The notes beneath the pieces were generated by a model. That model was not told the DNA's origin. It saw only the letters and a program-made list of their open reading frames with translations, and made no database searches. DNA of 64,000 bases from Antitrichia curtipendula. Its lineage: Eukaryota; Streptophyta; Bryopsida; Hypnales; Leucodontaceae. Of this stretch, positions 52,502 to 64,000 are shown one piece after another (positions within the stretch are counted from its first letter, which is position 1; each line of letters begins with the position of its first letter). The stretch is from positions 25,730,001-25,794,000 of the forward strand of contig OX579637.1 in NCBI GenBank assembly GCA_951230915.1, in the 5' to 3' direction. Made by a program: the position numbers and the translations under genes.

Positions 52502-52679
52502 ATTCTCAAGCATTCTAATACTTGAGGGTGTTTACAACTTTTACAACTTTCTACAAGTCACTTTCAAAGTGGAATTCTATGGCATTAGATGTGGAGGCCA
52601 CGAAACTACAGGTTCAGTTTAATTCCGATTCTTTTATTATTCACGTGAGGGTGGATTCAATGCTACGCACAAAATAAAT
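52502..52679. repeat. Chimeric monomer joining the two box types
   Basis: This monomer begins ATTCTCAAGCATTC and continues TAATACTTGAG. Its left half is the palindromic box and its right half the common box, joined at the GCAT shared by both. It is the only such hybrid I noticed. It destroys the AT core of the palindrome while keeping both arms, and indicates exchange or conversion with a breakpoint inside the box. Confidence 0.85.
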
Positions 52680-53939
52680 ATTTTTGTGCATTCTAATACT
52701 TGAGGGTGGTTACAACTTTTACAACTTTCTACAAGTCACTTTCAAAGTGGAATTCGATGACATTAGATGTGGAGGCCACGAAACTACAGGTTCAATTTAA
52801 TTCCGATTCTTTTATTATTCACGTGAGGGTGGATTCAATGCTACGCACAAAATAAATATTTTTGTGCATTCTAATACTTGAGGGTGTTTACAACTTTTAC
52901 AACTTTCTTCAAGTCACTTTCAAAGTGGAATTCTATGACATTAGATGTGGAGGCCACGAAACTACAGGTTCAGTTTAATTCTGATTCTTTTATTATTCAC
53001 GTGAGGGTGGATTCAATGCTACGCACAACTTAAATATTTTTCTGCATTCTAATACTTGAGGGTGTTTACAACTTTTACAACTTTCTACAAGTCACTTTCA
53101 AAGTGGAATTCAATGGCATTAGATCTGGAGCCCACGAAACTATAGGTTCAGTTTAATTCCGATCCTTTTATTATTCACGTGAGGGTGGATTCAATGCTAC
53201 GCACAAAATAAATATTTTTGTGCATTCTAATACTTGAGGGTGTTTACAACTTTTACAACTTTCTACAAGTCACTTTCAAAGTGGAATTCTATGGCATTAG
53301 ATCTGGAGCCCACGAAACTATAGGTTCAGTTTAATTCCGATCCTTTTATTATTCACGTGAAGGTGGATTCAATGCTACGCACAACTTAAATATTTTTGTG
53401 CATTCTAATACTTGAGGGTGTTTACAACTTTTACAACTTTCAACAAGTCACTTTCAAAGTGGAATTCGATGGCATTAGATGTGGAGGCCACGAAACTACA
53501 GGTTCAGTTTAATTCCGATTCTTTTATTATTCACGTGAGGGTGGATTCAATGCTACGCACAACTTAAATATTTTTGTGCATTCTAATACTTGAGGGTGTT
53601 TACAACTTTTACAACTTTCTACAAGTCACTTTCAAAGTGGAATTCGATGGCATTAGATGTGGAGGCCACGAAACTACAGGTTCAGTTTAATTCCGATTCT
53701 TTTATTATTCACGTGAGGGTGGATTCAATGCTACGCACAAAATAAATATTTTTGTGCATTCTAATACTTGAGGGTGTTTACAACTTTTACAACTTTCTTC
53801 AAGTCACTTTCAAAGTGGAATTCGATGACATTAGATGTGGAGGCCACGAAACTACAGGTTCAGTTTAATTCCGATTCTTTTATTATTCACGTGAAGGTGG
53901 ATTCAATGCTACGCACAAAATAAATATTCTCAAGCATAT

Positions 53940-54815
53940 ATATACTTGAGGGTGTTTACAACTTTTACAACTTTCTACAAGTCACTTTCAAAGTGGAATT
54001 CTATGGCATTAGATTTGGAGGCCACGAAACTACAGGTTCAGTTTAATTCCGATTCTTTTATTATTCACGTGAGGGTGGATTCAATGCTACGCACAACTTA
54101 AATATTTTTGTGCATTCTAATACTTGAGGGTGGTTACAACTTTTACAACTTTCTACAAGTCACTTTCAAAGTGGAATTCGATGGCATTAGATGTGGAGGC
54201 CACGAAACTACAGGTTCAGTTTAATTCCGATTCTTTTATTATTCACGTGAGGGTGGATTCAATGCTACGCACAACTTAAATATTTTTCTGCATTCTAATA
54301 CTTGAGGGTGTTTACAACTTTTACAACTTTCTTCAAGTCACTTTCAAAGTGGAATTCGATGACATTAGATGTGGAGGCCACGAAACTACAGGTTCAGTTT
54401 AATTCTGATTCTTTTATTATTCACGTGAGGGTGGATTCAATGCTACGCACAAAATAAATATTTTTGTGCATTCTAATACTTGAGGGTGTTTACAACTTTT
54501 ACAACTTTCTTCAAGTCACTTTCAAAGTGGAATTCGATGACATTAGATGTGGAGGCCACGAAACTACAGGTTCAATTTAATTCCGATTCTTTTATTATTC
54601 ACGTGAGGGTGGATTCAATGCTACGCACAAAATAAATATTTTTCTGCATTCTAATACTTGAGGGTGTTTACAACTTTTACAACTTTCTTCAAGTCACTTT
54701 CAAAGTGGAATTCGATGACATTAGATGTGGAGGCCACGAAACTACAGGTTCAATTTAATTCCGATTCTTTTATTATTCACGTGAGGGTGGATTCAATGCT
54801 ACGCACAAAATAAAT
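53940..54815. repeat. Block repeated at 55364-56239 (8-monomer offset)
   Basis: Starting in the monomer with TATGGCATTAGATTTGG (54001 and 55425), the following GTGGTTAC, CTGATTC and two CAATTT monomers match 1,424 bp downstream. The first monomer carries the palindromic box in this copy but the common box in the other, so the crossover probably lies just inside it. Confidence 0.78.
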
Positions 54816-55527
54816 ATTTTTGTGCATTCTAATACTTGAGGGTGGTTACAACTTTTACAACTTTCTACAAGTCACTTTCAAAGTGGAATTCGATGACATT
54901 AGATGTGGAGGCCACGAAACTACAGGTTCAATTTAATTCCGATTCTTTTATTATTCACGTGAGGGTGGATTCAATGCTACGCACAAAATAAATATTTTTC
55001 TGCATTCTAATACTTGAGGGTGTTTACAACTTTTACAACTTTCTACAAGTCACTTTCAAAGTGGAATTCGATGGCATTAGATGTGGAGGCCACGAAACTA
55101 CAGGTTCAGTTTAATTCCGATTCTTTTATTATTCACGTGAGGGTGGATTCAATGCTACGCACAAAATAAATATTTTTGTGCATTCTAATACTTGAGGGTG
55201 TTTACAACTTTTACAACTTTCTTCAAGTCACTTTCAAAGTGGAATTCGATGGCATTAGATCTGGAGCCCACGAAACTACAGGGTCAGTTTAATTCTGATT
55301 CTTTTATTATTCACGTGAGGGTGGATTCAATGCTACGCACAACTTAAATATTTTTGTGCATTCTAATACTTGAGGGTGTTTACAACTTTTACAACTTTCT
55401 ACAAGTCACTTTCAAAGTGGAATTCTATGGCATTAGATTTGGAGGCCACGAAACTACAGGTTCAGTTTAATTCCGATTCTTTTATTATTCACGTGAGGGT
55501 GGATTCAATGCTACGCACAAAATAAAT

Positions 55528-56951
55528 ATTTTTGTGCATTCTAATACTTGAGGGTGGTTACAACTTTTACAACTTTCTACAAGTCACTTTCAAAGTGGAA
55601 TTCGATGGCATTAGATGTGGAGGCCACGAAACTACAGGTTCAGTTTAATTCCGATTCTTTTATTATTCACGTGAGGGTGGATTCAATGCTACGCACAACT
55701 TAAATATTTTTCTGCATTCTAATACTTGAGGGTGTTTACAACTTTTACAACTTTCTTCAAGTCACTTTCAAAGTGGAATTCGATGACATTAGATGTGGAG
55801 GCCACGAAACTACAGGTTCAGTTTAATTCTGATTCTTTTATTATTCACGTGAGGGTGGATTCAATGCTACGCACAAAATAAATATTTTTGTGCATTCTAA
55901 TACTTGAGGGTGTTTACAACTTTTACAACTTTCTTCAAGTCACTTTCAAAGTGGAATTCGATGACATTAGATGTGGAGGCCACGAAACTACAGGTTCAAT
56001 TTAATTCCGATTCTTTTATTATTCACGTGAGGGTGGATTCAATGCTACGCACAAAATAAATATTTTTCTGCATTCTAATACTTGAGGGTGTTTACAACTT
56101 TTACAACTTTCTTCAAGTCACTTTCAAAGTGGAATTCGATGACATTAGATGTGGAGGCCACGAAACTACAGGTTCAATTTAATTCCGATTCTTTTATTAT
56201 TCACGTGAGGGTGGATTCAATGCTACGCACAAAATAAATATTTTTGTGCATTCTAATACTTGAGGGTGTTTACAACTTTTACAACTCTCTACAAGTCACT
56301 TTCAAAGTGGAATTCTATGGCATTAGATCTGGAGCCCACGAAACTATAGGTTCAGTTTAATTCCGATCCTTTTATTATTCACGTGAAGGTGGATTCAATG
56401 CTACGCACAACTTAAATATTTTTGTGCATTCTAATACTTGAGGGTGGTTACAACTTTTACAACTTTCTACAAGTCACTTTCAAAGTGGAATTCTATGGCA
56501 TTAGATGTGGAGGCCACGAAACTACAGGTTCAGTTTAATTCCGATTCTTTTATTATTCACGTGAGGGTGGATTCAATGCTACGCACAACTTAAATATTTT
56601 TCTGCATTCTAATACTTGAGGGTGTTTACAACTTTTACAACTTTCTACAAGTCACTTTCAAAGTGGAATTCGATGGCATTAGATGTGGAGGCCACGAAAC
56701 TACAGGTTCAATTTAATTCCGATTCTTTTATTATTCACGTGAGGGTGGATTCAATGCTACGCACAACTTAAATATTTTTCTGCATTCTAATACTTGAGGG
56801 TGCTTACAACTTTTACAACTTTCTACAAGTCACTTTCAAAGTGGAATTCTATGACATTAGATGTGGAGGCCACGAAACTACAGGTTCAATTTAATTCCGA
56901 TTCTTTTATTATTCACGTGAGGGTGGATTCAATGCTACGCACAAAATAAAT
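55528..56951. repeat. Eight-monomer block, copy 1 of a 1,958-bp (11-monomer) duplication
   Basis: The order GTGGTTAC, CTGATTC, CAATTT, CAATTT, AACTCTCTAC with ATCTGGAGCCC, GTGGTTAC, GATGGCATT with CAATTT, then GTGCTTAC recurs at 57486-58909. The private variant ACAACTCTCT at 56281 and 58239 gives the exact offset. The left part of the block is also shared with 54104-54815. Confidence 0.83.
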
Positions 56952-57485
56952 ATTTTTGTGCATTCTAATACTTGACGGTGGTTACAACTTTTACAACTTT
57001 CTACAAGTCACTTTCAAAGTGGAATTCGATGGCATTAGATGTGGAGGCCACGAAACTACAGGTTCAGTTTAATTCCGATTCTTTTATTATTCACGTGAGG
57101 GTGGATTCAATGCTACGCACAACTTAAATATTTTTCTGCATTCTAATACTTGAGGGTGTTTACAACTTTTACAACTTTCTACAAGTCACTTTCAAAGTGG
57201 AATTCGATGACATTAGATGTGGAGGCCACGAAACTACAGGTTCAGTTTAATTCTGATTCTTTTATTATTCACGTGAGGGTGGATTCAATGCTACGCACAA
57301 AATAAATATTTTTGTGCATTCTAATACTTGAGGGTGTTTCCAACTTTTACAACTTTCTTCAAGTCACTTTCAAAGTGGAATTCGATGACATTAGATGTGG
57401 AGGCCACGAAACTACAGGTTCAATTTAATTCCGATTCTTTTATTATTCACGTGAGGGTGGATTCAATGCTACGCACAAAATAAAT

Positions 57486-58909
57486 ATTTTTGTGCATTCT
57501 AATACTTGAGGGTGGTTACAACTTTTACAACTTTCTACAAGTCACTTTCAAAGTGGAATTCGATGGCATTAGATGTGGAGGCCACGAAACTACAGGTTCA
57601 GTTTAATTCCGATTCTTTTATTATTCACGTGAGGGTGGATTCAATGCTACGCACAACTTAAATATTTTTCTGCATTCTAATACTTGAGGGTGTTTACAAC
57701 TTTTACAACTTTCTACAAGTCACTTTCAAAGTGGAATTCGATGACATTAGATGTGGAGGCCACGAAACTACAGGTTCAGTTTAATTCTGATTCTTTTATT
57801 ATTCACGTGAGGGTGGATTCAATGCTACGCACAAAATAAATATTTTTGTGCATTCTAATACTTGAGGGTGTTTACAACTTTTACAACTTTCTTCAAGTCA
57901 CTTTCAAAGTGGAATTCGATGACATTAGATGTGGAGGCCACGAAACTACAGGTTCAATTTAATTCCGATTCTTTTATTATTCACGTGAGGGTGGATTCAA
58001 TGCTACGCACAAAATAAATATTTTTCTGCATTCTAATACTTGAGGGTGTTTACAACTTTTACAACTTTCTTCAAGTCACTTTCAAAGTGGAATTCGATGA
58101 CATTAGATGTGGAGGCCACGAAACTACAGGTTCAATTTAATTCCGATTCTTTTATTATTCACGTGAGGGTGGATTCAATGCTACGCACAAAATAAATATT
58201 TTTGTGCATTCTAATACTTGAGGGTGTTTACAACTTTTACAACTCTCTACAAGTCACTTTCAAAGTGGAATTCTATGGCATTAGATCTGGAGCCCACGAA
58301 ACTATAGGTTCAGTTTAATTCCGATCCTTTTATTATTCACGTGAAGGTGGATTCAATGCTACGCACAACTTAAATATTTTTGTGCATTCTAATACTTGAG
58401 GGTGGTTACAACTTTTACAACTTTCTACAAGTCACTTTCAAAGTGGAATTCTATGGCATTAGATGTGGAGGCCACGAAACTACAGGTTCAGTTTAATTCC
58501 GATTCTTTTATTATTCACGTGAGGGTGGATTCAATGCTACGCACAACTTAAATATTTTTCTGCATTCTAATACTTGAGGGTGTTTACAACTTTTACAACT
58601 TTCTACAAGTCACTTTCAAAGTGGAATTCGATGGCATTAGATGTGGAGGCCACGAAACTACAGGTTCAATTTAATTCCGATTCTTTTATTATTCACGTGA
58701 GGGTGGATTCAATGCTACGCACAAAATAAATATTTTTCTGCATTCTAATACTTGAGGGTGCTTACAACTTTTACAACTTTCTACAAGTCACTTTCAAAGT
58801 GGAATTCGATGACATTAGATGTGGAGGCCACGAAACTACAGGTTCAATTTAATTCCGATTCTTTTATTATTCACGTGAGGGTGGATTCAATGCTACGCAC
58901 AAAATAAAT
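57486..58909. repeat. Eight-monomer block, copy 2 of the 11-monomer duplication
   Basis: Matches 55528-56951 with few differences, for example AAAATAAAT for AACTTAAAT at the end of the seventh monomer. The ATCTGGAGCCC to CAATTT part recurs at 59266-59799, six monomers further on, so this end of the array was copied in steps of 11 and 6 monomers. Confidence 0.82.
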
Positions 58910-61900
58910 ATTTTTGTGCATTCTAATACTTGAGGGTGTTTACAACTTTTACAACTTTCTTCAAGTCACTTTCAAAGTGGAATTCGATGACATTAGATGT
59001 GGAGGCCACGAAACCACAGGTTCAATTTAATTCCGATTCTTTTATTATTCACGTGAGGGTGGATTCAATGCTACGCACAAAATAAATATTTTTCTGCATT
59101 CTAATACTTGAGGGTGTTTACAACTTTTACAACTTTCTTCAAGTCACTTTCAAAGTGGAATTCGATGACATTAGATGTGGAGGCCACGAAACTACAGGTT
59201 CAATTTAATTCCGATTCTTTTATTATTCACGTGAGGGTGGATTCAATGCTACGCACAAAATAAATATTTTTGTGCATTCTAATACTTGAGGGTGTTTACA
59301 ACTTTTACAACTTTCTACAAGTCACTTTCAAAGTGGAATTCTATGGCATTAGATCTGGAGCCCACGAAACTATAGGTTCAGTTTAATTCCGATCCTTTTA
59401 TTATTCACGTGAAGGTGGATTCAATGCTACGCACAACTTAAATATTTTTGTGCATTCTAATACTTGAGGGTGGTTACAACTTTTACAACTTTCTACAAGT
59501 CACTTTCAAAGTGGAATTCGATGGCATTAGATGTGGAGGCCACGAAACTACAGGTTCAGTTTAATTCCGATTCTTTTATTATTCACGTGAGGGTGGATTC
59601 AATGCTACGCACAACTTAAATATTTTTCTGCATTCTAATACTTGAGGGTGTTTACAACTTTTACAACTTTCTACAAGTCACTTTCAAAGTGGAATTCGAT
59701 GGCATTAGATGTGGAGGCCACGAAACTACAGGTTCAATTTAATTCCGATTCTTTTATTATTCACGTGAGGGTGGATTCAATGCTACGCACAAAATAAATA
59801 TTTTTCTGCATTCTAATACTTGAGGGTGTTTACAACTTTTACAACTTTCTACAAGTCACTTTCAAAGTGGAATTCGATGACATTAGATGTGGAGGCCACG
59901 AAACTACAGGTTCAATTTAATTCCGATTCTTTTATTATTCACGTGAGGGTGGATTCAATGCTACGCACAAAATAAATATTTTTGTGCATTCTAATACTTG
60001 AGGGTGTTTACAACTTTTACAACTTTCTACAAGTCACTTTCAAAGTGGAATTCGATGGCATTAGATCTGGAGCCCACGAAACTATAGGTTCAGTTTAATT
60101 CCGATCCTTTTATTATTCACGTGAAGGTGGATTCAATGCTACGCACAACTTAAATATTTTTGTGCATTCTAATACTTGAGGGTGGTTACAACTTTTACAA
60201 CTTTCTACAAGTCACTTTCAAAGTGGAATTCGATGACATTAGATGTGGAGGCCACGAAACTACAGGTTCAGTTTAATTCCGATTCTTTTATTATTCACGT
60301 GAAGGTGGATTCAATGCTACGCACAAAATAAATATTTTTGTGCATTCTAATACTTGAGGGTGTTTACAACTTTTACAACTTTCTACAAGTCACTTTCAAA
60401 GTGGAATTCTATGGCATTAGATCTGGAGCCCACGAAACTATAGGTTCAGTTTAATTCCGATCCTTTTATTATTCACGTGAAGGTGGATTCAATGCTACGC
60501 ACAACTTAAATATTTTTGTGCATTCTAATACTTGAGGGTGTTTACAACTTTTACAACTTTCTACAAGTCACTTTCAAAGTGGAATTCGATGGCATTAGAT
60601 GTGGAGGCCACGAAACTACAGGTTCAGTTTAATTCCGATTCTTTTATTATTCACGTGAGGGTGGATTCAATGCTACGCACAACTTAAATATTTTTCTGCA
60701 TTCTAATACTTGAGGGTGTTTACAACTTTTACAACTTTCTACAAGTCACTTTCAAAGTGGAATTCGATGGCATTAGATGTGGAGGCCACGAAACTACAGG
60801 TTCAATTTAATTCCGATTCTTTTATTATTCACGTGAGGGTGGATTCAATGCTACGCACAACTTAAATATTTTTCTGCATTCTAATACTTGAGGGTGTTTA
60901 CAACTTTTACAACTTTCTACAAGTCACTTTCAAAGTGGAATTCGATGGCATTAGATGTGGAGGCCACGAAACTACAGGTTCAATTTAATTCCGATTCTTT
61001 TATTATTCACGTGAGGGTGGATTCAATGCTACGCACAACTTAAATATTTTTCTGCATTCTAATACTTGAGGGTGTTTACAACTTTTACAACTTTCTACAA
61101 GTCACTTTCAAAGTGGAATTCGATGACATTAGATGTGGAGGCCACGAAACTACAGGTTCAATTTAATTCCGATCCTTTTATTATTCACGTGAGGGTGGAT
61201 TCAATGCTACGCACAAAATAAATATTCTCAAGCATATATATACTTGAGGCTGTTTACAACTTTTACAACTTTCTACAAGTCACTTTCAAAGTGGAATTCG
61301 ATGACATTAGATGTGGAGGCCACGAAACTACAGGTTCAATTTAATTCCGATTCTTTTATTATTCACGTGAGGGTGGATTCAATGCTACGCACAAAATAAA
61401 TATTTTTGTGCATTCTAATACTTGAGGGTGTTTACAACTTTTACAACTTTCTACAAGTCACTTTCAAAGTGGAATTCGATGGCATTAGATCTGGAGCCCA
61501 CGAAACTATAGGTTCAGTTTAATTCCGATCCTTTTATTATTCACGTGAAGGTGGATTCAATGCTACGCACAAAATAAATATTTTTGTGCATTCTAATACT
61601 TGAGGGTGGTTACAACTTTTACAACTTTCTACAAGTCACTTTCAAAGTGGAATTCGATGACATTAGATGTGGAGGCCACGAAACTACAGGTTCAGTTTAA
61701 TTCCGATTCTTTTATTATTCACGTGAAGGTGGATTCAATGCTACGCACAAAATAAATATTCTCAAGCATATATATACTTGAGGCTGTTTACAACTTTTAC
61801 AACTTTCTACAAGTCACTTTCAAAGTGGAATTCTATGGCATTAGATGTGGAGGCCACGAAACTACAGGTTCAGTTTAATTCCGATTCTTTTATTATTCAC

Positions 61901-64000
61901 GTGAGGGTGGATTCAATGCTACGCACAAAATAAATATTTTTCTGCATTCTAATACTTGAGGGTGTTTACAACTTTTACAACTTTCTACAATTCACTTTCA
62001 AAGTGGAATTCGATGACATTAGATGTGGAGGCCACGAAACTACAGGTTCAGTTTAATTCTGATTCTTTTATTATTCACGTGAGGGTGGATTCAATGCTAC
62101 GCACAAAATAAATATTTTTGTGCATTCTAATACTTGAGGGTGTTTACAACTTTTACAACTTTCTTGAAGTCACTTTCAAAGTGGAATTCGATGACATTAG
62201 ATGTGGAGGCCATGAAACTACAGGTTCAGTTTAATTCCGATTCTTTTATTATTCACGTGAGGGTGGATTCAATGCTACGCACAAAATAAATATTTTTGTG
62301 CATTCTAATACTTGAGGGTGTTTACAACTTTTACAACTTTCTACAAGTCACTTTCAAAGTGGAATTCGATGACATTAGATGTGGAGGCCACAAAACTACA
62401 GGTTCAATTTAATTCCGATTCTTTTATTATTCACGTGAGGGTGGATTCAATGCTACGCACAAAATAAATATTTTTGTGCATTCTAATACTTGAGGGTGTT
62501 TACAACTTTTACAACTTTCTACAAGTCACTTTCAAAGTGGAATTCGATGACATTAGATGTGGAGGCCACGAAACTACAGGTTCAGTTTAATTCTGATTCT
62601 TTTATTATTCACGTGAGGGTGGATTCAATGCTACGCACAAAATAAATATTTTTGTGCATTCTAATACTTGAGGGTGTTTACAACTTTTACAACTTTCTTC
62701 AAGTCACTTTCAAATTGGAATTCTCTGACATTAGATGTGGAGGCCACGAAACTACAGGTTCAGTTTAATTCCGATCCTTTTATTATTCACGTGAGGGTGG
62801 ATTCAATGCTACGCACAAAATAAATATTTTTGTGCATTCTAATACTTGAGGGTGTTTACAACTTTTACAACTTTCTTCAAGTCCCTTTCAAAGTGGAATT
62901 CTCTGACATTAGATGTGGAGGCCACGAAACTACAGGTTCAGTTTAATTCCGATCCTTTTATTATTCACGTGAGGGTGGATTCAATGCTACGCACAACTTA
63001 AATATTTTTGTGCATTCTAATACTTGAGGGTGTTTACAACTTTTACAACTTTCTACAAGTCACTTTCAAAGTGGAATTCGATGGCATTAGATGTGGAGGC
63101 CACGAAACTACAGGTTCAGTTTAATTCCGATTCTTTTATTATTCACGTGAGGGTGGATTCAATGCTACGCACAACTTAAATATTTTTCTGCATTCTAATA
63201 CTTGAGGGTGTTTACAACTTTTACAACTTTCTACAAGTCACTTTCAAAGTGGAATTCTATGGCATTAGATGTGGAGGCCACGAAACTACAGGTTCAGTTT
63301 AATTCTGATTCTTTTGTTATTCACGTGAGGGTGGATTCAATGCTACGCACAACTTAAATATTTTTCTGCATTCTAATACTTGAGGGTGTTTACAACTTTT
63401 ACAACTTTCTACAAGTCACTTTCAAAGTGGAATTCGATGACATTAGATGTGGAGGCCACGAAACTACAGGTTCAGTTTAATTCTGATTCTTTTATTATTC
63501 ACGTGAGGGTGGATTCAATGCTACGCACAACTTAAATATTTTTGTGCATTCTAATACTTGAGGGTGTTTACAACTTTTACAACTTTCTACAAGTCACTTT
63601 CAAAGTGGAATTCGATGACATTAGATGTGGAGGCCACGAAACTACAGGTTCAATTCAATTCCGATTCTTTTATTATTCACGTGAGGGTGGATTCAATGCT
63701 ACGCACAAAATAAATATTTTTGTGCATTCTAATACTTGAGGGTGTTTACAACTTTTACAACTTTCTTCAAGTCACTTTCAAAGTGGAATTCTATGACATT
63801 AGATGTGGAGGCCACGAAACTACAGGTTCAGTTTAATTCCGATTCTTTTATTATTCACGTGAGGGTGGATTCAATGCTACGCACAACTTAAATATTTTTC
63901 TGCATTCTAATACTTGAGGGTGTTTACAACTTTTACAACTTTCTACAAGTCACTTTCAAAGTGGAATTCTATGGCATTAGATGTGGAGGCCACGAAACTA

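Larger units (their letters stand above)
1..64000. repeat. Satellite DNA array, 178-bp monomer, about 360 head-to-tail copies
   Basis: The whole window is one tandem repeat. The phrase beginning ATTTTTGTGC recurs every 178 bases from base 1, and in-phase starts can be followed to 63894. All copies lie in the same orientation and no unique DNA or mobile element interrupts them. Neighbouring copies typically differ at several to about ten of 178 positions, and the same limited set of variants recurs in combinations, which is the sign of homogenisation by unequal exchange or conversion. Both ends of the array lie outside the window. Length near a nucleosome repeat, low G+C (about 35%) and higher-order organisation fit a centromeric or pericentromeric satellite of a eukaryote. 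I do not recognise the family, and centromere identity is inference. A transcribed or merely heterochromatic satellite is equally compatible. Confidence 0.97.
50900..64000. repeat. Array domain F (about 73 monomers plus a partial one)
   Basis: Marked by ATCTGGAGCCC with CTATAGG and GATCC (near 53117, 53297, 56330, 58287, 59355, 60067, 60421 and 61490), CAATTTAATT, GTGGTTAC and GATGGCATT. Palindromic boxes are rare after about 54 kb and return at 61226 and 61760, both with the private change TTGAGGCTG. Blocks are linked by 8-, 11- and 6-monomer offsets. The last monomer begins at 63894 and is cut by the window end. A short open frame at 63542-63739 is not a gene. Confidence 0.75.

Noticed and set aside
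63542..63739. 65-codon open frame
   Set aside because: The same frame as at 22780, opened by TAA to CAA (CAATTCAATTC). A chance product of the repeat.
1..64000. CRISPR array
   Set aside because: Repeats are direct and regular, but the whole 178-bp unit is repeated. There are no unique spacers between short repeats and no cas genes.
1..64000. Previously undescribed gene system or mobile element
   Set aside because: I followed the repeat through every part of the window and found no non-repeat segment where such a system could lie. The novelty, if any, is the satellite family and its organisation.

Overview
The window is one uninterrupted block of tandemly repeated satellite DNA. A 178-bp monomer (about 35% G+C from the consensus I read) runs head to tail on the same strand from base 1 to base 64000, about 360 copies including the partial last one. 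I see no unique sequence, inverted monomer, transposon, RNA gene or credible protein gene. The organism must be a eukaryote. A monomer near nucleosome-repeat length, higher-order structure and no insertions over 64 kb are typical of centromeric or pericentromeric heterochromatin in plants and many animals. I do not recognise the family. By memory it does not resemble primate alpha satellite, Arabidopsis CEN178/180, Brassica CentBr, rice CentO or maize CentC, and I see no CENP-B box. I cannot name the species or prove centromere function from sequence alone.

Monomer coordinates used below start at ATTTTTGTGC. Monomers begin at 1+178m up to 17623 and at 178m-8 from 17792 on, because one monomer (17623-17791) is 9 bp short. 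The monomer holds a perfect 9-bp tandem repeat (TTACAACTT twice, 31-48), a 13-bp dyad CACTTTCAAAGTG (58-70), an EcoRI site GAATTC (71-76) and a CACGTG hexamer (141-146). Positions 4-25 occur in two alternative forms: a common form beginning TTTGTGC or TTTCTGC, and a form with a near-perfect palindrome, CTCAAG-N10-CTTGAG.

Layout by diagnostic variants: domain A 1-9078 (AATCTATAGC, CGTCAGGG, CTCTTACAAC, GACCGTAGACG); domain B 9079-17622 (ACCAGAGG, GGGTCAG, CACTTGAGGG, and a 4-mer repeat near 15.5-17.1 kb); domain C 17792-38261 (CTCTGACATT, CAATTTAATT, TTGATTCTCTT, CTAATCTTTG; large duplications with offsets of 17, 18 and 22 monomers); domain D 38262-41465 (GACATTTGATG with CTAAGCAC, ending in a dimer repeat); domain E 41466-50899 (ACCAGAGG and GGGTCAG again, GACACTAG, a hexamer repeat); domain F 50900-64000 (ATCTGGAGCCC, CAATTT again, 8-mer, 11-mer and 6-mer offsets). 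Each domain looks locally homogenised by unequal exchange or conversion. B and E share a multi-monomer block about 30 kb apart with the different domain C between them.

The short open frames in the window arise from this repeat by single substitutions that remove one stop codon. They are not genes. All repeat-unit comparisons here were made by eye; a full monomer alignment and dot plot would refine the boundaries.
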